Positions 48,073-57,400 of a stretch of 64,000 nt of DNA are shown here, piece after piece. The notes below the pieces were generated by a model, which was given only the letters and a program-made list of their open reading frames with translations, was not told the origin of the DNA and ran no database searches. Source of the DNA: Gammaproteobacteria bacterium. Its GTDB lineage: Bacteria; Pseudomonadota; Gammaproteobacteria; Pseudomonadales; Azotimanducaceae. The position numbers and the translations under genes were made by a program. Every line of letters begins with the position of its first letter. Positions within the stretch are counted from its first letter, which is position 1. The DNA is taken from positions 1-64,000 of the forward strand of contig JAPOVV010000097.1 of NCBI GenBank assembly GCA_026707945.1, given 5' to 3'.

Positions 48073-48519
48073 ATGATTCGAACTAGTTTGAGCGCCATAT
48101 TCAAGCTCTTTGACGAAACGAGTAGCTCGACTGAAGAAGATGAAGAGCTGTTCAATGAAACGGTGTTGATGACATTGTCTCGCGCAACGAGCGTCGACTC
48201 GAACATCCACCCTGCTGAAATCGGACTCGTTCGTGATATGGTGTGTGAACTCACAGGACAAGACATTACCGATAGCGATGTACGCGTTGCGGCTAACTCG
48301 CATATCTACGAGGAGGGCTCGCTCAGTCGTTACCTCAACGCTGTCAGCGTTCGGTTGCCCGTTGAACGCAAGATTGCGCTCATAAACGCTTTGGCAACCA
48401 TTATCAAAGCGGATGAACGTATTACAGAGCGCGAAGTATTTTTCTTCAATATGGTCGTCGGTGACCTTAACTTACGCGCATCCGACCTCGTTGGACTTAG
48501 CCAGACACAAGCTTTCTAA
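48073..48519 (+). CDS. TerB-like domain protein
   Basis: A 148-residue helical protein resembling the TerB/DjlA N-terminal fold: NETVLMTLSRATSVDSNIHPAEIGLVRDMV, then KIALINALATIIKADERITEREVFFFNMV. The DSNIHPAE and DERITERE segments are acidic metal-site-like repeats of the family. TerB-like proteins are linked to tellurite resistance and membrane stress, but stand-alone ones are of unknown role. The next gene begins ten bases after its stop. Confidence 0.75.
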   Translation: MIRTSLSAIFKLFDETSSSTEEDEELFNETVLMTLSRATSVDSNIHPAEIGLVRDMVCELTGQDITDSDVRVAANSHIYEEGSLSRYLNAVSVRLPVERKIALINALATIIKADERITEREVFFFNMVVGDLNLRASDLVGLSQTQAF

Positions 48520-48528
48520 TCCCGTCGT

Positions 48529-49569
48529 TTGACTCCTGAACAGAAACAATCGTTTTACGACGACGGTTTCGTTGTCCTCAAGGACATTGTTCCTCCCGAA
48601 GCAGTAACGCGAGCAATACGTCGGTTCTACGGCGGTCTATCTGCGATGTGGCAGGCTTCAATGGCGAGCCGACGACGGCGCATTGATTCAGAATCCCGCA
48701 ACGACGATAGACTCCAAGAAGCCGTTGGCGTTGCGATGAGCGCCGGTACTGATCCGGCCATACTCGATCTCGCAAATCCAGAAAGTCCGCTTCTGCGATC
48801 TATAGGTGAAGCACTTGGTCATCCTATTCGCGAAATCCCCGGAGCGCAGTTAGCAACGATATTCCCACATGAGCTTGGGAATGCCATCAATGAATCCGGG
48901 TATCCCGCCAACGAGGTACCTTTCTACGGATGGCACGGCCATCTCGACGGGCTTTGGAACGGTGCGGCACCTGTTCACCAACGCACGGATCGACCGATGA
49001 ACGATGCAGAGTTGGCACGCTGGAATCGTGACCCTGCGCGGAATGGCGTTCGACGTACGTATCCGGGCGGCATCAATATTCGAAACTTTACCGCTCTACT
49101 TGGTATTCCACTTTCAGATCAGATGGTTGAAGGCGCGGGCAACCTTGGCTTATTGCGCGGCGCGCATCACGCGATATCCAAATTTTTCCAATACCAACGC
49201 GATGCTGGTGGACCGCTAGGGCCTGATGGTCCGGGGTGGGAACGAATCGATACCAACGCGCCGAACTTTAGCGGCCTGCGACACTATCCCGAGCTAGTTC
49301 GTGAACAGTTCAGTGACGGCGCTGAATACACATCTGATGGTAGGATGTGGCCGAAACCAACATTGATAAAAGTTAAACCGGGCGATGCTGTTTTGACGCT
49401 TCACGCGGTACCACACAGCTCGACCCGATTAGAAGGCAATTCACCGAGGTTAATGGCTTACTATCGGTTGGTCCCCTCGACCCGGGATTCGTCCTCTCCG
49501 CACTCTTTCGCCGATGCTCTGTGCGATTGTTGGCTTGAATGGCACGGCATGAGGGAGCTAACGTCCTAG
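48529..49569 (+). CDS. Phytanoyl-CoA dioxygenase (PhyH) family protein
   Basis: A 346-residue Fe(II)/2-oxoglutarate-dependent dioxygenase homologue. The start is TTG, with the typical LTPEQ-type beginning (MTPEQKQSFYDDGFVVLKDIV). The iron ligands are likely in HGHLDGLW (H-x-D) and HAVPHSSTRLEG, with the arginine there binding 2-oxoglutarate. The central region has a long insertion containing the SDQMVEGAGNLGLLRGAHH segment. One of three PhyH genes in the window. Substrates of bacterial members are highly varied (hydroxylated fatty acids, small metabolites, natural products). Confidence 0.85.
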   Translation: MTPEQKQSFYDDGFVVLKDIVPPEAVTRAIRRFYGGLSAMWQASMASRRRRIDSESRNDDRLQEAVGVAMSAGTDPAILDLANPESPLLRSIGEALGHPIREIPGAQLATIFPHELGNAINESGYPANEVPFYGWHGHLDGLWNGAAPVHQRTDRPMNDAELARWNRDPARNGVRRTYPGGINIRNFTALLGIPLSDQMVEGAGNLGLLRGAHHAISKFFQYQRDAGGPLGPDGPGWERIDTNAPNFSGLRHYPELVREQFSDGAEYTSDGRMWPKPTLIKVKPGDAVLTLHAVPHSSTRLEGNSPRLMAYYRLVPSTRDSSSPHSFADALCDCWLEWHGMRELTS

Positions 49570-49654
49570 AGTTTGGTTTCTAGTGAAGCCTATACTTCAA
49601 TAGAACGGTATTCACCGTCGCCATTAGTTTTCAGATTTAGTGAGGTCTCCCTGC

Positions 49655-50872
49655 GTGGATCTTGAGTACAGTGCTGAATACGAAGATTTTCGTAGTGAAC
49701 TTCGGAACTTTCTCGAAGAACACAAACATCTTTCGCCAGGCGCGGTTGCGAGAGCGCCAGCAAATCGAGAAAGTAAAACGGATGGCCCTAATCCAGCCCA
49801 GCGATGGCAGCAGTTACTAATCGAAAATGGCTACGCAGCGCGCACGATCCCAAAAGAATACGGAGGCTGTGGTGAGGAACCGGATTCGCTTAAGGCTCAC
49901 ATCATCGCTGAAGAGTTCGCAAAGGCTCGAGTTCGACCGGGACACTCGGGAGACAACCGGTTGGTTCCAACGGTACTCGAGTTAGGCACCGAAGAACAAA
50001 AGCGTTGGCTAGTACCGCCTTCTATCCGTGGTGAGATGTCTTGGTGTCAAGGATATTCCGAACCCGGTAGCGGCTCAGACCTTGCATCGCTATCTACTCG
50101 AGCTGAAGTGGACGGCGACGACTTCGTGATTAACGGACAGAAAATCTGGACGTCCGGAGCGCAACATGCTGACATGATGTTCTGCTTGGTTCGTACGGAG
50201 CCTGATGCACCAAAGCACCAAGGCATCAGCTATCTCGTGTTCTCGATGGATACCCCAGGCATTGAAGTGCGACCGCTCGTTACCATGACGGGCGAAGCAA
50301 CGTTTAACGAAGTTTTCTTCACTGACGCGAGGGTGCCTAAGAACCAAATCATCGGTAAGCGCGGAGAGGGTTGGTTCGTCGCAAACAATACGTTGAAACA
50401 CGAACGTGAAGGACTTGGCGATCCTCATCAAGCGGAAAACCGTTTTCGTGAGATCGAAGAATTGATGCAGAACGAGAACGTCGACGGTGAACCGATCATG
50501 AACAATCCCGCACATCGGGATCGGTTACTCCAACTTCAGGGGCGCATGCTCGCAATGAAATACAACGGCATGCGCGTGCTGACATCTCAACGAAAACATG
50601 AGGAACCAGGATTACCACGTTGGATCATCAAGTTACAGGGTTGCGAATTGAATCACCAGATGGCCGCAATGGCGATCGACTCGCTTGGTGAACTCGGCAC
50701 ACTATACCATCATAGTGAGCATATTCGTGCAGGTGGTATGTGGCAGCAACGGTTTATGATGGATTTGGGCTTGATCATCGGTGGTGGTACGGCGCAAATT
50801 CAAAAGAACATGATTGGAGAACGTGCGCTCGGGCTGCCCAAAGAACCTAAAGTCGAAGTCAAGCCGGCGTAG
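49655..50872 (+). CDS. Acyl-CoA dehydrogenase, probable catalytic subunit of a heteromer
   Basis: About 405 residues. Removes two hydrogens from an acyl-CoA using FAD. Landmarks are WCQGYSEPGSGSDLASL, FVINGQKIWTSGAQHADMM and the C-terminal GGGTAQIQKNMIGERALGLP. The medium-chain catalytic glutamate position reads GG-G-T, with no glutamate. A glutamate in LKHEREG (around residue 252) sits where isovaleryl-CoA and steroid-type dehydrogenases carry theirs. GTG at 49655 is the chosen start, with GAGG nine bases upstream. It is 15 bases before a second, degenerate dehydrogenase gene, so an alpha2beta2 enzyme is likely. Confidence 0.87.
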   Translation: MDLEYSAEYEDFRSELRNFLEEHKHLSPGAVARAPANRESKTDGPNPAQRWQQLLIENGYAARTIPKEYGGCGEEPDSLKAHIIAEEFAKARVRPGHSGDNRLVPTVLELGTEEQKRWLVPPSIRGEMSWCQGYSEPGSGSDLASLSTRAEVDGDDFVINGQKIWTSGAQHADMMFCLVRTEPDAPKHQGISYLVFSMDTPGIEVRPLVTMTGEATFNEVFFTDARVPKNQIIGKRGEGWFVANNTLKHEREGLGDPHQAENRFREIEELMQNENVDGEPIMNNPAHRDRLLQLQGRMLAMKYNGMRVLTSQRKHEEPGLPRWIIKLQGCELNHQMAAMAIDSLGELGTLYHHSEHIRAGGMWQQRFMMDLGLIIGGGTAQIQKNMIGERALGLPKEPKVEVKPA

Positions 50873-50887
50873 CGGGAGCAGTCAGTA

Positions 50888-51970
50888 GTGGATTTCGCTC
50901 TCAGCGAAGAACAGCAATTCCTTACACAAACGGTAAATGACCTCCTCCGCGATCAATGCAGCTTGGATGTCGTACGAAATGACGCGTCCGAAAACCAGAC
51001 GAAGAATGCGTCGCTTTATCACGCACTGACCGAACTTGGAATACCGGGCACGCTAATTAGCGAAGACTACGGTGGTGTCGGTCTACGTCTGCTTGATGCG
51101 GCGTTGATCGCTGAGTCGCTCGGCGGTAGCGTTGCGACGGTACCGTTCATTGGATCGAGTGTGCTAGCTCCGGTTGCGATCCAGCTTGCGGGTTCGGAGG
51201 TACAAAAGGACACTTGGTTGCCTCGGCTTGCGAGTGGTGAGATCACCTGTGGCGTCGCGCTAGGAGATCATGTAGGTGCGCGTGACAACACACCGATATC
51301 TACCAACGGCGCTACGGTATCAGGTCGTGCGATGTTCGCGCTTGACGTTCAGGATGCTGACGTATTCCTCGTTGCGACGAAGAACTGCGAACTCCACCTC
51401 GTTGAAGCCGGTGAAGTAGAGTTGAATCGACTCTTTACCATCGACAAAACTCGCTCAGTTGGAGAGATAGTTTTTGACAGCGCATCGAGCGATCCGCTTT
51501 TAAGTTCAGGTGACCTGAAAGGAACGCTTGCTACAGTTGTTGACGCTGGTCGAGTCGTCGTTGCCGCTGACACGTTAGGAGCAGGACAAGCGATGCTCGA
51601 CAAGGCAGTAGCCTACGCGGGTGAGCGCCAACAATTCAACCGTGTCATCGGATCGTTTCAGGCTGTCAAACACATGTGCGCTGAAATGGCGGCCGAGCTA
51701 GAGCCGTGCCGTTCCCTAGTCTGGTATGCCGCACACGCATTTGACGCGATTCCTGAAGAAGCACGCTTGACCGCGTGTCACGCAAAAGCACACCTTGCCG
51801 AAGTCGGACGCTTCGTCGCACGAAAAGCGACTGAAGTACACGGAGGCATGGGATTTACTGACCTCTTGGGGTTACACTATTGGTTTAAACGCATCGAGCT
51901 CAATCGTCAGCTGTTGGGTACGCCCGAGTTCGTACGAAATGAAGCTGCGAAATTACAGGGGTGGATATGA
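50888..51970 (+). CDS. Acyl-CoA dehydrogenase, probable non-catalytic partner subunit
   Basis: A 360-residue homologue with GTG start. It has the general dehydrogenase fold (FALSEEQQFLTQTVNDLL, LISEDYGGVGLRLLDAALIAESLGG, FNRVIGSFQAVKH, ATEVHGGMGFT). Both usual catalytic glutamate positions lack glutamate: the late one reads RQLLGTPEF, and the central one reads DAGRVVVAADTLG. This pattern matches the non-catalytic subunit of heteromeric acyl-CoA dehydrogenases of steroid side-chain degradation. The stop overlaps the downstream cupin gene's start (ATGA). Exact substrate unknown. Confidence 0.85.
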   Translation: MDFALSEEQQFLTQTVNDLLRDQCSLDVVRNDASENQTKNASLYHALTELGIPGTLISEDYGGVGLRLLDAALIAESLGGSVATVPFIGSSVLAPVAIQLAGSEVQKDTWLPRLASGEITCGVALGDHVGARDNTPISTNGATVSGRAMFALDVQDADVFLVATKNCELHLVEAGEVELNRLFTIDKTRSVGEIVFDSASSDPLLSSGDLKGTLATVVDAGRVVVAADTLGAGQAMLDKAVAYAGERQQFNRVIGSFQAVKHMCAEMAAELEPCRSLVWYAAHAFDAIPEEARLTACHAKAHLAEVGRFVARKATEVHGGMGFTDLLGLHYWFKRIELNRQLLGTPEFVRNEAAKLQGWI

Positions 51971-52344
51971 ACACACAAATCACAGTCGAACACAACTTCT
52001 TCGAATCCGTCGAGGAAATTCAAGAAGATATCAAGAAACACTCGCTTTATGGTGGTCAAGACGAGTTCGACGCGCAACCAAGTGGCGGCACGCCGCTGCA
52101 TTGGCACGCGATTGGTCTTTACGTCTACATTACGGACGGGAAATTTAGGTTTCAGGATCCAGCCACGGAAACGATCCATGAGTGCGTGAAGGGAACGCGA
52201 TTCGTCATCCCTGAACGAGCTCTGCACATTGAAGAGGAACACCACGGATACAAAGGTTACGTTGGTCTTACCCGTGAAGAGTTTCCAGAACCTTTCGTGC
52301 GTGACCCGGCTGAGCTGAAGGATTTAGAACCTTTAGAGGTCTGA
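51967..52344 (+). CDS. Cupin-like protein
   Basis: A 125-residue single-domain protein. The histidine-rich strand LHWHAIGLYVYITDGKF, followed by GTRFVIPERALHIEEEHHGY, fits a small cupin barrel with possible metal-binding histidines. The start is ATG overlapping the dehydrogenase stop. It might bind a CoA-pathway metabolite or a metal; no enzyme activity can be assigned. It is last of the rightward run. Confidence 0.7.
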   Translation: MNTQITVEHNFFESVEEIQEDIKKHSLYGGQDEFDAQPSGGTPLHWHAIGLYVYITDGKFRFQDPATETIHECVKGTRFVIPERALHIEEEHHGYKGYVGLTREEFPEPFVRDPAELKDLEPLEV

Positions 52345-52368
52345 TCTAGCACTGAAATCCGACAACAG

Positions 52369-52391
52369 CGAGATGGTTCATGGCCATCTCG
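52369..52391. terminator. Stem-loop downstream of the cupin gene
   Basis: CGAGATGG (52369-52376) and CCATCTCG (52384-52391) pair over 8 bp around a 7-base loop, 25 bases after the stop of the last gene of the catabolic run. No T run follows, so it may be a processing or stabilising structure rather than an intrinsic terminator. Confidence 0.45.
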
Positions 52392-52587
52392 TCGGTCTAC
52401 GGAGTTTGGTAAGAAGCGGGTGCTTAAGTCACTCTGGATAAGACTCGCGCCTCCGATGTGACGAGCGAGCGAAGGTACTTACGCAGTATCAAATCAACTG
52501 ATTGCTTACTCGATCACGATCAGTAACTACGGTATGCTAGGGCGTCGTCGAGACAAAACGTTTTTAGAGGTTTGCGTTCAAGGTCAT

Positions 52588-52652
52588 AAAAAGTGTCTCG
52601 AATTGCACTTTTACTTACGAAAAAGTGTCGCATATTGCATTTTTTCGTACGA
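52588..52652. repeat. Two tandem ~32-base imperfect palindromic repeats
   Basis: Two adjacent units start AAAAAGTGTC, continue with an ATTGCA core and end TACGA (units about 52588-52620 and 52621-52652). Each unit has internal inverted symmetry: AAAAGTG and CACTTTT in the first, AAAAGTG and CATTTTT in the second. The pair could be tandem regulator sites, RNA hairpins, or a remnant of a small repeat family. No gene start is placed to use them as an operator unless a promoter lies toward the ferredoxin or an unannotated transcript. Confidence 0.6.
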
Positions 52653-52792
52653 ATCAATGTAAGTGTGGCTATGACCTAACGTTGTGGTTACAGGGTTTCG
52701 GATCCATACGTATTTCGGTTGCATACGAAATTCTTGACTCAAGTGTCTGCAATTTCGAGGCTCGATGACGTACGACAGCTGTGCCGTACGAT

Positions 52793-53113
52793 TTAGAACT
52801 GGAACTCCGGCAGCGAGACTACAAGACCGTCCATCTCTTCCGTTACTGGAATTTGGCACGATAGTCTCGAATTGTCGGTGCGTTCCGGGTTTAACCCTAG
52901 CATCGCATCCTCGTTTTCACTAGGCTCACCAAGGCTATCGAACCACTCGTCGGAAAGGATGATGTGGCAGGTTGCGCAAGAACATTCGCCGCCACAATCT
53001 GCATCTATACCAGGAACATTGTTGTTGATGGCGTTTAGCATCAATGACGTGCCGACTTCCGCATCAATTTCGTGTGGCGTGCCGTCAAATTCGACGTAGG
53101 TAACGCGTGGCAT
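52793..53113 (-). CDS. [2Fe-2S] ferredoxin, putidaredoxin/adrenodoxin type
   Basis: A 106-residue electron carrier. The cluster cysteines are in CGGECSCATC and the later SRLSCQIP, the C-x5-C-x2-C...C pattern of vertebrate-type ferredoxins that serve cytochrome P450s, Rieske oxygenases or Fe-S assembly. The block NNVPGIDADCGG is typical. No P450 or ferredoxin reductase gene is in the window. It is a single gene on the minus strand, divergent from tRNA-Asn. Confidence 0.92.
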   Translation of the reverse strand: MPRVTYVEFDGTPHEIDAEVGTSLMLNAINNNVPGIDADCGGECSCATCHIILSDEWFDSLGEPSENEDAMLGLNPERTDNSRLSCQIPVTEEMDGLVVSLPEFQF

Positions 53114-53216
53114 TGGGCGTTAGGTGAGAAAACCGCGGCAATTTTAAGGACGATATATCTGTTTTGAGCCTAAGAAAAGTGCATAGGAATCCTTACCGAT
53201 TCAGCTTACCCCTTTT

Positions 53217-53222
53217 TATAAT
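53217..53222 (+). promoter_or_regulatory. -10 element of the tRNA-Asn promoter
   Basis: A consensus TATAAT lies ten bases before the first base of the mature tRNA, so transcription would start a few bases upstream of it. The -35 region is weak (TTACCG at 53193-53198, 18 bases away). Stable RNA genes often have this arrangement. Confidence 0.65.
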
Positions 53223-53232
53223 CCACGCCTAA

Positions 53233-53308
53233 TCCGCCTTAGCTCAGTTGGTAGAGCAGTTGACTGTTAATCAACCTGTCGCTGGTTCGAGCCCAGCAGG
53301 CGGAGCCA
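53233..53308 (+). tRNA. tRNA-Asn (anticodon GTT)
   Basis: A 76-base cloverleaf. The acceptor stem is TCCGCCT paired with AGGCGGA, the D arm contains AGCTCAGTTGGTAGAGC, and the anticodon stem GTTGA/TCAAC frames the loop CTGTTAA with anticodon GTT. The T arm contains GGTTCGAGCC. Discriminator G and CCA are encoded at the 3' end, followed by a T run suited to termination. Confidence 0.98.
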
Positions 53309-53397
53309 TTTTTATCTTAATAGCTTATAACGAACTGAGATTGAGGTGTTCGGTCTTAAAACCCGCTCCGAAATACTCAACTCTTTTCACTAGTCAC

Positions 53398-54279
53398 TTA
53401 GTTAAACGGTAGGACAGCGGATCTTTCACCAACTACCTGTTGAGAGATCTTGTCGTAATACGGTACGGGTTCCGCGATTGCTGTAGGAGCACCAGCCGGA
53501 TTAGCCCCCCATCGTTCCGTAATGACAGTCTCCCTCCGAGCTAGACGAGCTGCCAATGAGACCCTACCCTTGCGCACGTCTGCTTGCCGCCTTTGCGCGG
53601 GATTCGGCGCACCAAAATAACCAGGACGCCAATCCTCCTCACGATGACCATACGCCAGTGAACGATGCAACACTTGTGAATGGAATATTGCAAACTCCCC
53701 TCGCTTTAGAGTGAGTGGTCTGATCCTATCGTGAACTACCTCAGGCATTTCGTGAAATAGACGTGCCAAGTCATCTCTGTCTAAACCATCGATTGGTTGA
53801 TGTGAACCTTGAATGAACTCTATCCTACCCGCATCGGTTCCGAGATCTGTCAACGCTATAACGAACGAAAAGTGGTTGCTAGTGTCGTAAAGATTTACTG
53901 GGTCGCTGCCATTTTCCATCATACGATCGTGATGCCATTTATTCTCCCCGACGCCTGGGTATTTAGGAAAAAATTTGGTCTGCCACAGCACAAGTCCAGT
54001 GCCAAAGTGTTCTGCTATCACAGCCTGCAAATTGGCATCTCTGAATAAGTCCTGAATCGGTTGAAATGCCATGTGCCGATTAATCAATGTAGTCCAGCGT
54101 TGCAGATCTTCCCTACCTGCTAACGCTGCGAGCTTGTTCTGCTGAGCCTGTAGTAATTGCAATTCCACAGCCACTTCGCAGACCGCCTCGAGAATAGAAC
54201 AATCAGCGAGCAGAAATGGTCCAGCTAAACCATCGTTACTTAGTTGCTCTCTAGACATCGCTCTATCTTTGCTCTTCAC
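53398..54279 (-). CDS. Phytanoyl-CoA dioxygenase (PhyH) family protein
   Basis: Up to 293 residues; a start at the second methionine (54258) is equally plausible. Fe(II)/2-oxoglutarate dioxygenase fold, with the H-x-D pair in WHHDRMMENG and the distal histidine in IFHSQVLHRSLAYG. Segments LTDLGTDAGRIEFIQGSHQ and KRGEFAIFHS are typical of the family. Monocistronic as far as can be seen, 179 bases upstream of nothing on its own strand but the dnaE2 end. Substrate unknown; C-terminal residues RRQADVRKGRVSLAARLARRE form an unusual arginine-rich segment. Confidence 0.82.
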   Translation of the reverse strand: MKSKDRAMSREQLSNDGLAGPFLLADCSILEAVCEVAVELQLLQAQQNKLAALAGREDLQRWTTLINRHMAFQPIQDLFRDANLQAVIAEHFGTGLVLWQTKFFPKYPGVGENKWHHDRMMENGSDPVNLYDTSNHFSFVIALTDLGTDAGRIEFIQGSHQPIDGLDRDDLARLFHEMPEVVHDRIRPLTLKRGEFAIFHSQVLHRSLAYGHREEDWRPGYFGAPNPAQRRQADVRKGRVSLAARLARRETVITERWGANPAGAPTAIAEPVPYYDKISQQVVGERSAVLPFN

Positions 54280-54458
54280 AATTAGCTCACGAAGCAGGTC
54301 TATTATTCTGTTTTAAGTTGCACGCACTTGCTTTTTGCGCACGCTGGTTGCCTCCCTGTAAAGGTAACAGACTTGGCTTTGTACACAGTACCTGCCTTGT
54401 CAAAGAGCCGCGCCGCCGCGTCCCATCGAATGATTCGCACTTGCTAGTGCCATGCTGA

Positions 54459-57400
54459 TCAGTGAAAATCGTGTGATTTAGCTAGAGTACCGGTTCGTTC
54501 ATCCGATGTCGTTAGTTGGTCAAGACGTTCAGTCATGTCTTCTGCATATCCCACCATCACATGTACAACGTCCCCTTCTCGATCAATAACGCCTTTTACC
54601 ATCACCAATTGACCGTGCACAAGCGTTTTTCGGAATCGTTCAACGACAGTTTCCCAAGCTACTAAATTCGCATTTCCCGTTTCATCTTCAACTGTCAGGA
54701 ACAACACGCCTGTCGCTGAACTCGGGCGTTGTCGACATGTCACTAGGCCGGCTAACTGAACAAACCGACCTGGTCTCATAGTGCTTAGCGTTGCTGCTGT
54801 TACACAACGTCGAAACACCTCATACTGCCTAAGTAGAGACATGGGATGAGCGCCAAGTGTCAGTCCTAGATAGCGATAGTCCGACACGGTATCGTCACCA
54901 ACTGTGGGGGACGCTAACCGGACTTCGGTGACATAGGCTTCAAATGCCTGGGCCATCGTCGCTAATCGGCTCGGCGCTTCAACACCTGCCGCATCCCAAT
55001 GAGCTTGATGCCGATGACCGCAGAGCGTTGTTAGAGCGCCGGCACGTGCTAGAAAGGTCAAGTCGCGGTCATTCAAATCTGCGCGGCGTGCTAAATCGTC
55101 GATGTCGAGATATGGCTGATTTCCTTCAATGATGCGACCAACGTCTTCGTTCAGCCCTTTGATTTGGCGAAATCCCACACGCAGTGCTCCCTGCTGCCGA
55201 ATATCACTTGGCGACACCTGATCTGTGCGTTCCAGGTGGTAATCCCAAGTGCTGCACTGCACATCCACAGGTAACACTTCAATGTCATGCCGCACGGCAT
55301 CCTGTACTAACTGTGATGGCGAATAGAAGCCCATCGGTTGGCTGTTTAACAATCCGCAGTAAAACGCGGCAGGTTCATGCCGTTTCAACCACGATGAAAC
55401 GTAGACCAGCAATGCAAAACTGGCTGCATGTGATTCGGGAAAACCGTATTCGCCAAAGCCTTTGATCTGTTCCGAGATTCGCTTGGCGAATTCTTCCGGA
55501 TGGCCTCGTTCCAGCATACCGTTGATCAGTTTTTTACCAATCTCGTCGAGACCACCTTTACGTTTCCATGCGGCCATCGCCCGTCGAAGTTGGTCTGCCT
55601 CTCCAGCGCTAAAGCCTGCTGCCACCATTGCCAACTCAATGACCTGCTCTTGAAAAATCGGGATACCAAAAGTCCGTTCAAGGACCTTTTCTACTTCGGG
55701 ACTTGAGTAGGTAATAGGTTCAAGCCCTTGGCGACGTTTTAGATACGGATGCACCATGTCGCCCTGAATTGGACCTGGTCGAACGATGGCGACTTCAATC
55801 ACCAAGTCGTAAAAACATGCTGGCTTAAGACGTGGCAACATGGACATTTGCGCGCGCGATTCCACTTGAAATACACCCACACTGTCAGCTTGCTGCAGCA
55901 TTTCATAGGTCGCTGGATCTTCCGGTGGCACTGTCGCCAATGTCAATCGTTCTGATCCCTGCAAGTGATGGAATTCGTTGGCGTAGTCGAAAGCTTTTCG
56001 AATCGCACTCAGCATACCTAATCCGAGCACGTCGACCTTCATCAGATTCATCGTCTCCAGGTCGTACTTATCCCACTGGATGACCGTGCGGTCAGGCATG
56101 GCTGCATTCTCGATCGGTACCAACTGCGAGAGTGGACGTTCCGAGATCACGAAACCACCGACGTGTTGCGACAAATGGCGCGGAAAACCAAGAATCTCGG
56201 TCACTAGCGCGACAAACTGTTTGACTTCCGTTGCGCGTGGGTCCAATCCCAATTCGCGCAAACGTTCGTCTATGACCTCTTTAGCGTCCCACCACGACAT
56301 CGATTTCGCCAACAGGTCGACCAAATCCAGATCTAAACCCAAAGCCTTTCCTACATCACGAATTGCACTACGCGGTCGGTACGTGATCAAGGTTGCCGCC
56401 AAAGCCGCATGGTCACGGGTATAGCGCTCATAGATGTACTGAATGACCTCTTCGCGCCGCTCATGTTCGAAATCCACATCAATATCAGGCGGCTCGTGGC
56501 GTTCTTTCGATACAAATCGTTCAAACAACACATGAATCCGTGCAGGGTCCACTGCAGTGATCATCAAACAAAAACAGACGGCCGAGTTCGCGGCTGAGCC
56601 CCTTCCCTGACACAAAATACCGCGTTCGCGTGCGAAGCGAACGATGTCGTGCACCGTCAGAAAATACATTTCGTAGTTCAGTTCTGAAACCAGCTTCAGT
56701 TCCTTTTCCAACAACTCGACGACGTCAGGAGGTGTGCCATCAGGCCAGCGCTCACTGGCGCCAGCAAACGTGAGCTGACGCAAATGCTGAGCGGGAGTGA
56801 GACCGGGTGGCACTAGGTTTGCGGGATATTCATAGGCTAGTTGCTCCATCGTGAAAGTGCAGGCTTCCGCGATGCGGACAGATTCAACCAACATCTCTTC
56901 GTGATAGAGCGCTTGCAACGTCTCGAGCGGCCGTAAATGGCGTTCGCCATTTGAATCTACTAATGCACCGAGGTTGCTGACCGGGGTACCAACGCGAATC
57001 GCTGCGAGGGTGTCCAAGAGCCGCTTTCGCTCTGGGACGTGCATATGGACATCATTTGCTGCGACGATCGGCAAGCTCAACGTCAACGCTAATTCCAGAG
57101 CAGTCGCTGTCTTACGGGTGTCCTCGCCGTCCATGAACAGTTCAAGTGCCAGCCACAGATGTGGCAGACAAACACGCAACGCTTCCCCTACCGGCACCAA
57201 GTCATCGACTGGTTCACAGGGCACAGGCCAGATTGCAAAGCAATCACTGACGTTTTCCAGCGTGCTCACATCAAGCAAATAGTCACCCTTCTCTGCGTTG
57301 CGCCGCGCCGCTGTGATCAAGCTGGACAAGTGTTGATAAGCAGTCACGGTCGGAGCTAGGAGCACGATCTCAATTGACTCAAACGAAGCAACGGAAAGCC

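Larger units (their letters stand above)
52345..52792. other. 448-base convergent intergenic region
   Basis: No supported gene. It holds an 8-bp stem-loop at 52369-52391 and tandem imperfect palindromic repeats at 52588-52652, listed separately. An 82-codon minus-strand frame at 52611-52859 runs into the ferredoxin gene and looks accidental. Confidence 0.5.

Noticed and set aside
52588-52652. CRISPR-like array
   Set aside because: Only two degenerate units without distinct spacers, and no cas genes in the window.
52611-52859. 82-codon minus-strand frame after the ferredoxin
   Set aside because: It overlaps the 3' end of the ferredoxin gene in another frame and shows no recognisable features.
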